28,055 nucleotides of DNA. Origin: an uncultured Sutterella sp. Its GTDB lineage: Bacteria; Pseudomonadota; Gammaproteobacteria; Burkholderiales; Burkholderiaceae_F. A program made the translations under genes and the position numbers. The notes beneath the pieces were generated by a model. That model saw only the letters and a list, made by a program, of their open reading frames with translations, searched no databases and was not told the DNA's origin. Below are positions 15,000 through 21,535 of this stretch, piece by piece. The first letter of the stretch is position 1. Every line of letters begins with the position of its first letter. The stretch is from assembly GCA_900764215.1 (NCBI GenBank), contig CAAFNI010000222.1:1-28055 (forward strand), read 5' to 3'.

Positions 15000-16222
15000 T
15001 CAGTTCTGAATTGAAGACCGTTCTTGATGCGTTTGACGATCCAAGGCTTTTCGTGAGGGCCGACTATACGGTGGCTTATGCCAATCGCGCCTTCGTGAAG
15101 CGTTATGGCCGGCAGGACTTCGCCGGCAGAAGCTGCTATGAGCTGTTGTTTCACAAGTCGGCCTGTTGCGCAGATTGCGGCGAGCGCTGTCCGCTGGAGA
15201 GTTCGATCATCACGGGGGCGCCTGAAACGGTTCTGCGCCGAGAACTGGGCCCTGCGGGCGTTCGTTATCTTGAACTCTGCAGCACGCCGCTCAAGGGTAC
15301 GGATGGAAGGTCGGTCCTCTTTATGGAGTCGATCGTTGACCGCAACGGGACTCGAGAACCGCTTAACCTCAGGGGAGTCGTGGCAGAGTCGTCTGCGGTC
15401 AAGGCCGTTCTCGAGAAGATCTCGCTTGTGACCGCTCTCGATGTGCCCGTGCTGTTCATGGGGCCTTCCGGAAGCGGAAAGCGGGAGTTTGCCAGATTGC
15501 TGCATGAAAATTCGCGTCGTGCGGCTCATTCTTTTCTATGCGTTGACTGCCGCGGATTGACGCCGGCCAAGCTCAGCCGGGAGCTTCAGCTCACGGCTCC
15601 CTTCGGACTTTCGGGCGGGACGCTTTATCTGAAGGCCGTCGAGGAGCTGTCGCCCGACATGCAGGGGGCCGTGCTTAGAATGTTGGAGACGGGAAGTTGG
15701 GTAGACTCGGAGGAGAGCAGCTGTGAGAGGGCGGACATCCGTCTTGTCTGCGGCACGCGGAAGTCGCTTCAGGAGCTGCTGGAGGCGGATGTCCTGCGGG
15801 AGGAGCTGTACTACAGGCTCTGCGTTTGTCCGATTCGCGTGCCCGGATTGGAAGAGCGTGCGGAGGATTTGCCTGAGATCGTGCGTCTGACGCTTCAAAG
15901 CCTGAAAGCGAAGGGGCTTGAGCTCAGGCTTGCTCCCGACGTCTGCGAGGCGCTCTCCCGTCGCGTCTGGCGAGGTCACGTGCGGGAGCTGCAGGCCGTG
16001 CTTGAGCGTTGCGCCATCTTCAGTCGTGGTGAAGTCATCGGCATGGAGAAGCTCTTTAATGATGAACCCGTTCTGACCGAGGGAGGAGGCGCTTCCGAAG
16101 AGGTGCGCCTGCGTGCGTTGATTAGAGACTGGAAGGGGTCCAGAGCCGACCTTGCTGCGCATCTTGGCGTGAGCGAGCGCACCATTTACCGCTGGATCGA
16201 ACGCAGCCGCCAGGAGAAATGA
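14960..16222 (+). CDS. NtrC-like Fis-family regulator with cysteine-rich PAS domain and degenerate AAA+ domain
   Basis: A 420-aa regulator. Residues 16-130 resemble a PAS domain with a cysteine cluster, CYELLFH then CC-x2-C-x3-CPL (Cys59, 69, 70, 73, 77), a form known from PAS sensors and possibly redox- or metal-active. The AAA+ domain (about 138-365) keeps Walker A (GPSGSGKR, 168-175), LREELYYRL (arginine-finger region) and WRGHVREL (sensor II). It lacks the GAFTGA loop that contacts sigma-54, and Walker B reads GGTLYLKAVEEL, with Lys-Ala where Asp-Glu is expected. It is shortened there by roughly 40 residues. A Fis-type HTH closes the protein (384-417, DLAAHLGVSERTIYRWIE). So it probably does not activate sigma-54 and may act as a repressor or sigma-70 regulator, like TyrR (inference). 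Starts at 14960 and 14993 both have ribosome sites. It is divergent from cydP and coupled to the next gene. Confidence 0.85.
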   Translation: MSGSLACGVTYMSVSSELKTVLDAFDDPRLFVRADYTVAYANRAFVKRYGRQDFAGRSCYELLFHKSACCADCGERCPLESSIITGAPETVLRRELGPAGVRYLELCSTPLKGTDGRSVLFMESIVDRNGTREPLNLRGVVAESSAVKAVLEKISLVTALDVPVLFMGPSGSGKREFARLLHENSRRAAHSFLCVDCRGLTPAKLSRELQLTAPFGLSGGTLYLKAVEELSPDMQGAVLRMLETGSWVDSEESSCERADIRLVCGTRKSLQELLEADVLREELYYRLCVCPIRVPGLEERAEDLPEIVRLTLQSLKAKGLELRLAPDVCEALSRRVWRGHVRELQAVLERCAIFSRGEVIGMEKLFNDEPVLTEGGGASEEVRLRALIRDWKGSRADLAAHLGVSERTIYRWIERSRQEK

Positions 16223-16223
16223 A

Positions 16224-17138
16224 GTGGGATGTCCAACGCATTTGCTGTTTGAGCTAGTCGAAGGAGAGGAACGCCGGGAGGTTGCGCTCGCCGACGGCGT
16301 GTTGAGTTATGCGGTGGCGGACTGCCGCAGCGGCAGGTGCGCGGGGACGATCGTCCTCATTCATGGCGTAGCTTCCAATGCCAGTCGCTGGGAGGAGTTT
16401 GTGGAGCAAACGCCGCTTCGCGACGGTTGGCGGATCATTCGTTTGGATCTGAGGGGGCACGGCGCGAGCGAGTCTCGTCAAAAGGGGACGCTTGAAGCGC
16501 ATGCGGCCGATCTGATGCGCGTGCTTGATGATGCTGCGGTCGAAAAGGCAGTGCTTGTCGGGCACAGCCTCGGGGCTCAAATTGCCATGCGCGCCGCCAT
16601 GCTGTATCCGGAGCGCATTCTGGGCATGGCGCTCATGGATCCGTTGGTGACGTCCGCTCTTACGCCTGCAGCTCTCGCTCACCGAAAAAAGTATCCGCTT
16701 CTTGTGGCGGTGGAATTCTTCGCCCGCATGCTCAATGCAGTGGGTATTCGACGCCGCATGCCTCACTACAGTCTCAGGGCGCACGACCGCAAGGCCAGAG
16801 AAATGCTCGCCAAAGGCGGCGATGCTCTGCAGGCCTTCATCGATGAGTACTCGTCGCCGCTCAAGGATCTCGGCCACATCCATACGGCATGCTACATGCG
16901 TGACATTCTTGAAGTGGGTCGGGAGACGCCGGATCTGTCCCGCATCGAATTTCCGGTGCTTGTGATAGGCGCCTCGTCGGGCGCCTTCACCGATGAGAGG
17001 CGAATGCGGGAGTGGGTCGGAGGACTTCAGGACGGCACATGGGCCGTCGTCAAGTGCTTTCACTGGCCTTTGACGGAGTGTCCTGCGGAAGTCAGCCGCA
17101 TCATGGAGAATTGGATTCGCAAGGAGTTCGATCGTTGA
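16224..17138 (+). CDS. Alpha/beta-fold hydrolase
   Basis: A 304-aa cytoplasmic hydrolase of the alpha/beta family; the substrate is not recognisable. The oxyanion strand is IVLIHGVASNASRWEEF (43-59), followed by LDLRGHGASE (74-83). The nucleophile elbow is VGHSLGAQ with Ser115. His280 in KCFHWPLTECP is placed as the catalytic His, and an Asp such as Asp257 (FTDERR) would be the acid. A cap of about 80 residues (150-235) is present. The start is GTG at 16224, one base after the regulator's stop, with an AGGAG ribosome site at 16212-16216 inside the regulator's last codons, so expression is coupled to it. This tie suggests that regulator and hydrolase act in the same process. Candidates are esterase, lipase-like or ring-cleavage hydrolase; none is favoured. 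Confidence 0.88.
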   Translation: MGCPTHLLFELVEGEERREVALADGVLSYAVADCRSGRCAGTIVLIHGVASNASRWEEFVEQTPLRDGWRIIRLDLRGHGASESRQKGTLEAHAADLMRVLDDAAVEKAVLVGHSLGAQIAMRAAMLYPERILGMALMDPLVTSALTPAALAHRKKYPLLVAVEFFARMLNAVGIRRRMPHYSLRAHDRKAREMLAKGGDALQAFIDEYSSPLKDLGHIHTACYMRDILEVGRETPDLSRIEFPVLVIGASSGAFTDERRMREWVGGLQDGTWAVVKCFHWPLTECPAEVSRIMENWIRKEFDR

Positions 17139-17166
17139 AACGAGTTTCAGGGAATTGCTCCGAAAA

Positions 17167-17201
17167 AAAAAAGCCTGCGGCGCAGGCGACAGGCTTTTTT
17201 T
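17167..17201. terminator. Bidirectional terminator between the hydrolase and DUF1801 genes
   Basis: An 11-bp stem (17167-17177 with 17190-17200) starts with a run of A and ends with a run of T. The loop can form an inner stem GCCTGC/GCAGGC instead. It lies 28 bases past the hydrolase stop. Confidence 0.8.
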
Positions 17202-17248
17202 GGGGCGTTCGATGCAAAGCAACGGATCGGGGCGGAAGGCCGAGCCTT

Positions 17249-17725
17249 CTAGCCTTCATCGCGGTTGATTGTGATGCGAACGATCGGCGGAGCGGCTTCG
17301 ACGTCCTTCTCTGTCAACCCCCAGAGGGCGACGAGGTCGGCTTGAGACGGCATTTCTTCGGCATTGGCCTTGCGGGCGCGTCGGCAAACCAGGGAGGCGC
17401 GGACAAGTTTTTCCACGACGTCGAGCGAAAGACAGTTCAGGTCGGGGAATTCGACACGGCAATGTTCAAGGTCAATGTTCTTGATCTTGTCTTTGAAGTC
17501 CTTGACGACGTCTTGCTCGGCCAGATAGAGGACAAGGGACTTTTCATGGGACTCAACAGCAAAGAGCGGACCGTCGAGTTCATAAAAGGCAAGTCCGAAA
17601 CGCATGCTTTCACGAACGCCTCGGGCAGAGCGGCGAATCATGCTGCAGACTCGCGCCATAGCAACGCGCCGGTCGTTGGGAAGGCTTTGCAGATAGCCTC
17701 CGACCGTCGTAGCGGCAGGAACCAT
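17249..17725 (-). CDS. DUF1801 (YdhG-like) domain protein
   Basis: A 158-aa soluble protein. The first 110 residues follow the DUF1801/YdhG pattern: GGYLQSLPNDRRVAMARVCSMIRR, then MRFGLAFYELDGPLFAVESHEKSLVLYL, and a C-terminal half with FPDLNCLSLD. Members have been likened to iron chaperones (frataxin-like fold), but the function is not established. The C-terminal 40 residues (ARKANAEEMPSQAD...) are less conserved and may be an added tail. The ATG at 17725 has a GGAGAG ribosome site. A good promoter lies just upstream (listed). Transcribed away from the upstream lipoprotein gene but on the same strand. Confidence 0.8.
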   Translation of the reverse strand: MVPAATTVGGYLQSLPNDRRVAMARVCSMIRRSARGVRESMRFGLAFYELDGPLFAVESHEKSLVLYLAEQDVVKDFKDKIKNIDLEHCRVEFPDLNCLSLDVVEKLVRASLVCRRARKANAEEMPSQADLVALWGLTEKDVEAAPPIVRITINRDEG

Positions 17726-17745
17726 GAATAGCTCTCCGATGAAAT

Positions 17746-17774
17746 TTTGTAGTAAAGACCAATAATTTTATCAA
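17746..17774 (-). promoter_or_regulatory. Predicted sigma-70 promoter of the DUF1801 gene
   Basis: On the minus strand TTGATA (17769-17774) is separated by 17 bases from TACAAA (17746-17751). This is 5/6 and 4/6 match to consensus with ideal spacing, in an AT-rich island within GC-rich DNA. The transcript would start about 15 bases before the DUF1801 start codon. Confidence 0.55.
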
Positions 17775-17833
17775 AATTTGCTTTATCTTGGCCGAAAATC
17801 AGCGCCAGAATGTAACCGGCCATGCCGAAGGCG

Positions 17834-18373
17834 TCAGCGCCAGAACGTGTAGTCGGCCTCAAAGGGGCGAGAAAGCCGCTGTCCTTGCTGGGAGGCGGAG
17901 CATTTGGTGAGCGGCATCCCGCCTTTGGCATGGGTGCGCTCGACATAGCGCACGCCGGCGAAGGTGCCCTTCTTCGGAGCGGTTGCCTTGAAAACGGCGT
18001 CGGCCAGATCTGCGGCGCTGTGGCGCGGTCCGTTCGTGAGGACGGACATCTTCAAAACGGTGCCGTCCAAGGCGGTGAGGCTCCAATCGGCGTTGAGCGT
18101 GCCCACAATGGCGTTGTCGCGGTAGAGCGCCCCCGATGGGTGCAGAAAACGCCAGTAGAACCCCTTCGCATCGTAGGTGCAGGCAAAATGCATGCGGCCG
18201 CGCACCGTTCGGGTGGAAATCTTTGTCGCGGCTTCGATGGCGTCGCGCCAGTGGGAAGGGTTCCGGCCGTCCGAGCCGAAGATGCCTGAGGATGCGAGAG
18301 AGGAACAGCCGGCAAGGATTGCGGCGCAGGCGATGGCGATGGCGGCGGCAAGAGGGCGGAGAAAGGGGAGCAT
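17834..18373 (-). CDS. DUF3455-type lipoprotein
   Basis: A 179-aa predicted lipoprotein. The signal peptide of about 22 residues ends in a lipobox ILAG-C with Cys23, so it would be lipid-anchored in the envelope. Residue 24 is Ser, which favours the outer membrane by the +2 rule. The mature part resembles DUF3455: HFACTYDAKGFYWRFLHPSGALY, a DGTVLKMS segment, an ERTHAKGGMPLTKC segment with a second Cys, and a final FEADYTFWR. The two internal Cys could form a disulfide. Function is unknown. The ATG at 18371-18373 has no strong ribosome site, but no alternative gives a better signal peptide. About 240 bases separate it from the divergent oxidoreductase operon. Confidence 0.78.
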   Translation of the reverse strand: MLPFLRPLAAAIAIACAAILAGCSSLASSGIFGSDGRNPSHWRDAIEAATKISTRTVRGRMHFACTYDAKGFYWRFLHPSGALYRDNAIVGTLNADWSLTALDGTVLKMSVLTNGPRHSAADLADAVFKATAPKKGTFAGVRYVERTHAKGGMPLTKCSASQQGQRLSRPFEADYTFWR

Positions 18374-18614
18374 GACGATCGAAAATGCTGTGATTGCGAA
18401 GCGCGTCGGTCGAGGATTACCGTGAAAAGGAGAGGCGCCCCAGGCCGCAGACTAATACAATCAAACATAATAATCGCATGAATGAGTGTCAACCTTGGTA
18501 GAGTTAACAGGTTTTGCTGATGGCTCCAAAAGAGGCTTCGGACACAGGATCAGAACGGTCGCAGCTTCGCCAAGGAGATCGCGGTGCGGCCGTCATTTTT
18601 ACGGGGGGACTGCA
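18374..18614. other. Divergent intergenic region before the 2-oxoacid oxidoreductase operon
   Basis: This 241-base gap holds the promoters of the lipoprotein gene and the oxidoreductase operon. An AT-rich core at about 18450-18480 contains TACAAT and CATAAT, -10-like hexamers without good -35 partners. The gamma-subunit reading frame stays open through 18486-18614, but that part has no similarity to the family and reads like non-coding DNA. Confidence 0.45.
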
Positions 18615-19193
18615 GTGTTCCAAATTCGCATTCACGGCCGCGGCGGACAAGGTGTTGTTACGGCTGCGGAGATGCTGGCTCTCGCCGGCTTCATGGAGGG
18701 CCATCATGCTCAGGCCTTCCCGAGCTTCGGCTCCGAGCGCACGGGCGCGCCGGTCGTGGCCTTCGCCCGCCTCGCCTCTTCCGAAATTCGCCTGAGGGAG
18801 CCCGTGCTCGAGCCTGACGTCGTGCTCGTGCAGGATAAGACGCTGCTTGAGAGCGTCGACGTTTTCAAGGGGTTGCGCGACAACGGCTATGTGCTCATCA
18901 ATTCGAGCGAGACGCCTGAAGCTCTCGGACTGGAGGATTTGGAGAGGCGCCTACCTGAGGGCCACTTTTTGTGCGTGCCCGCCACCGCCTATGCTCTGGA
19001 GAAGATCGGACGGCCCCTGCCCGGTGCCGCGATGCTTGCAGGCATGGCGGCCATGACGGGCAGCATGAAGCTTGAAAGCGTCATCGCCGCCTATAACGAA
19101 AAGTTCTCGGGCCGAGTTGCCCAGGCCAATGCTGAAGTAGCAAAGCTGGCCTTTGATTCGGTCAAGTCGATGCTCGGAGGTGTTCATGCTTAA
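18615..19193 (+). CDS. 2-oxoacid:acceptor oxidoreductase, gamma subunit
   Basis: Gamma subunit of a thiamine-diphosphate/iron-sulfur 2-oxoacid oxidoreductase that converts a 2-oxoacid plus CoA to the acyl-CoA and CO2. Of 192 aa, the N-terminal FQIRIHGRGGQGVVTAAEMLA is the family signature. GHHAQAFPSFGSERTGAPVVAFARL (about residues 28-52) and the LEPDVVLVQD block confirm it. I set the start at GTG 18615, preceded by ACGGGGGG, because family members begin a few residues before IRIHG; an open frame from 18486 is possible but unsupported. The alpha-subunit start overlaps its stop by 8 bases. It heads a four-gene operon. The substrate may be pyruvate, phenylglyoxylate or another 2-oxoacid; sequence reading alone does not decide. 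Confidence 0.9.
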   Translation: MFQIRIHGRGGQGVVTAAEMLALAGFMEGHHAQAFPSFGSERTGAPVVAFARLASSEIRLREPVLEPDVVLVQDKTLLESVDVFKGLRDNGYVLINSSETPEALGLEDLERRLPEGHFLCVPATAYALEKIGRPLPGAAMLAGMAAMTGSMKLESVIAAYNEKFSGRVAQANAEVAKLAFDSVKSMLGGVHA

Positions 19194-20451
19194 GCAGTTG
19201 GAAGGCAGTCAGGGCGTTGCCCAGGCGGTGGCGCTCTGCCGCCCGGAAGTTGTGTGCGCGTATCCGATTTCGCCGCAGACCCATATTGTTGAGGCGCTCG
19301 GAGCGCTATGCCGCAAGGGGATCCTCAAAGATTGCGAGTACATCAACGTAGAAAGCGAGTTCGCGGCCATGTCCGTGGCAATCGGAGCTTCGGTCGCCGG
19401 GGCCCGCGCCTATACGGCCACAGCTTCCCAGGGCCTGCTCTTCATGGTTGAGGCGGTTTACAACGCGTCGGGTCTAGGACTCCCGATCGTCATGACGGTC
19501 GCCAATCGTGCAATCGGTGCCCCGATTAATATTTGGAATGACCATTCGGACTCCATGAGCCAGCGCGACAGCGGTTGGATCCAGCTTTTTGCCGAGACAA
19601 ATCAGGAGGCCGTTGACCTGCATATTCAAGCCTTCCGCCTCGCGGAGGAGCTTTCGCTTCCGGTCATGGTCTGCATGGACGGCTTTGTGCTTACGCATGC
19701 CTTCGAGCGCATGGACATCCCGTCTCAGGAGGACGTCGATGCGTTTTTGCCGCCCTACGAGCCGCGTCAGGTTCTCGATCCCGATCATCCGTACTCTATC
19801 GGCGCCATGGTGGGACCGGAAGCCTTTACGGAAGTTCGATGGCTGGCGCACAAGCGCATGCTCGATGCGCTGCCGGCCATTGAAAAGACGTCTGCGGAGT
19901 TTGCCGCGTGCTTCGGGCGCCGTTCAGGCGGCTTGCTTGCTACCTATTGCATGGAAGATGCGGAGGTCTGCGTGCTTGCCATGGGCTCCATTCTCGGCAC
20001 GATCAAGGACACCGTGGATGAAATGCGTCAGACGGGCGTCAAGATTGGTGTTTTGAGTCTCAAGAGTTATCGCCCGTTCCCGGACGAAGCTCTCTGCGAG
20101 GCTGTCAAGGGCGTCAGGATGCTAGTCGTGCTCGAACGAATGGTGAGTGCGGGCAGCGGAGGCGCACTCTATCTTGACGTGCTCAAGGCCGTGCGCCGCG
20201 AGCCTGTTGAGCTTCGAAGCGTCATTGCCGGTCTTGGCGGACGCGCCGTCACGAAGTCAAGCCTGCGCAGGGTGTTCGACTCCGCCTGCAATGGCACGCT
20301 CCCCGATGAGACGGTGTTCCTTGATCTTGACAGGACGCTTGTTGAACATCAGCTGGCCCGCGAAGCTCAAGGGCGCCATATCGGCCCGGTGGCCGAATCG
20401 TTGAACCGTGAAGTAAATGAACGCAAGATGCTTCAGGGCGAGGAGATTTAA
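19186..20451 (+). CDS. 2-oxoacid:acceptor oxidoreductase, alpha subunit
   Basis: Alpha subunit of the same complex. The 421-aa protein has the PFOR N-terminal domain with CAYPISPQTHIVE (residues 24-36), NVESEFAAMSVAIGASVAGARAYTATASQG (54-83) and GLPIVMTVANRAIGAPINIW, then the transketolase-like C-terminal domain (about 250-380) with GSILGTIKDTVDEMR and LKSYRPFP. The start is ATG 19186, with a CGGAGG ribosome site inside the gamma gene. An upstream in-frame start at 19153 lies within gamma and is rejected. The beta gene starts 3 bases after its stop. Length and order (gamma, alpha, beta, NAD(P)-binding) resemble the pad (phenylglyoxylate dehydrogenase) type enzymes of denitrifying Betaproteobacteria (inference from memory of that cluster). 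Confidence 0.92.
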   Translation: MLKQLEGSQGVAQAVALCRPEVVCAYPISPQTHIVEALGALCRKGILKDCEYINVESEFAAMSVAIGASVAGARAYTATASQGLLFMVEAVYNASGLGLPIVMTVANRAIGAPINIWNDHSDSMSQRDSGWIQLFAETNQEAVDLHIQAFRLAEELSLPVMVCMDGFVLTHAFERMDIPSQEDVDAFLPPYEPRQVLDPDHPYSIGAMVGPEAFTEVRWLAHKRMLDALPAIEKTSAEFAACFGRRSGGLLATYCMEDAEVCVLAMGSILGTIKDTVDEMRQTGVKIGVLSLKSYRPFPDEALCEAVKGVRMLVVLERMVSAGSGGALYLDVLKAVRREPVELRSVIAGLGGRAVTKSSLRRVFDSACNGTLPDETVFLDLDRTLVEHQLAREAQGRHIGPVAESLNREVNERKMLQGEEI

Positions 20452-20454
20452 AGA

Positions 20455-21513
20455 ATGAGCGAGGTCGTACATTTCTATCAAACGGGGACCTTCACCGTGG
20501 GCAACCGTCTCGTCGCGCCTGAAGAACGCTCGGGCCAGGCCTCCATGGAGCGCTCCAATGCGCTCACTTCAGGTCACCGTGCCTGCCAGGGTTGCGGGGA
20601 GGCGCTTGGCGCCCGCTATGCCGTCGACGCTGCGCTGCGCGCCGTGAACGGTCGCTTGGCTGCCGCAAATGCCACGGGGTGCCTTGAAGTCTTTTCGACG
20701 CCCTATCCGGAAACAAGCTGGCAGCTCCCTTGGTTCCATTCCCTCTTCGGCAATACTGCCGCAGTGGCAACCGGCATGGCCGCAGCCTTCAAGGTGAAGG
20801 CTAAAAAAACCGGCGGTGCAGAAACCCGAGTAATCGCCATGGGCGGCGATGGCGGCACGACCGACATCGGCTTTGGTTGTCTTTCCGGCATGTTCGAGCG
20901 CAACGATGATGTGCTCTACATATGCTATGACAATGAGGCTTATATGAATACAGGCGTGCAGCGCTCATCTGCAACGCCTCCGGCAGCCCGTACGGCGACC
21001 ACTCAGGTTGCCGGCGACGAACCGGGCAATGCCTGGGGGCAGGGCAAGGATGTGCCGCTCATCGCGATGGCGCATGGCATTCCCTATGTGGCAACGGCGA
21101 CGGTGGCTGACCTGCGTGATCTGGAGCGCAAGGTGACGAAAGCCATGAATATGCGCGGCGCCCGCTACATTCACATCCTCGTGCCTTGTCCGCTCGGCTG
21201 GGGTCACGGATCCGGCTTGACGGTTCAGATCGCCCGCATGGCCCAGCAAACCGGCATATTCCCGGTGTTTGAAGCTGAATACGGCGAAGTGACCGGGGTC
21301 AGCAAGATTCGCCGCAAGCTTCCCGTGGAGCATTATCTGAAACCGCAGAAGCGCTTTGCACACTTGTTCGGCAAGAACGCAGACCCCGCCGTCATCGCGC
21401 GCATTCAGGCCATGGCAGACCGCAATATTCAGGACTACGGTCTGATCGACGAGGACGAAATCGAGACGCACCCGACGGCGGTTCAGGGTGATGAGCGCGC
21501 TCATCACTTTTGA
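20455..21513 (+). CDS. 2-oxoacid:acceptor oxidoreductase, beta subunit
   Basis: Thiamine-diphosphate binding subunit of 352 aa. The TPP motif is GGDGGTTDIGFG (130-141), followed by YICYDNEAYMNTGVQRSSATPP, a signature of PFOR/VOR-type beta subunits. Four cysteines fit one 4Fe-4S cluster: Cys44 and Cys47 (CQGCGE), Cys76 (ATGCLEV) and Cys245 (VPCPLGW). The N-terminal 35 residues are less conserved. The ATG at 20455 follows an AGGAG ribosome site at the end of the alpha gene. Together with gamma and alpha it forms the catalytic core; electrons would pass to the next gene's product. Confidence 0.93.
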   Translation: MSEVVHFYQTGTFTVGNRLVAPEERSGQASMERSNALTSGHRACQGCGEALGARYAVDAALRAVNGRLAAANATGCLEVFSTPYPETSWQLPWFHSLFGNTAAVATGMAAAFKVKAKKTGGAETRVIAMGGDGGTTDIGFGCLSGMFERNDDVLYICYDNEAYMNTGVQRSSATPPAARTATTQVAGDEPGNAWGQGKDVPLIAMAHGIPYVATATVADLRDLERKVTKAMNMRGARYIHILVPCPLGWGHGSGLTVQIARMAQQTGIFPVFEAEYGEVTGVSKIRRKLPVEHYLKPQKRFAHLFGKNADPAVIARIQAMADRNIQDYGLIDEDEIETHPTAVQGDERAHHF

Positions 21514-21535
21514 TGGAAAAGATTAGGAGATATCA

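Noticed and set aside
16254..17222. Minus-strand open frame of about 322 codons opposite the hydrolase
   Set aside because: The plus strand has the nucleophile elbow, oxyanion strand and a good ribosome site; the minus frame shows no recognisable motif and runs through a terminator.
18486..18614. Upstream extension of the gamma subunit frame
   Set aside because: Arg/Gly-rich translation with no similarity to the family; the GTG at 18615 with a purine-rich site fits the usual N-terminus.
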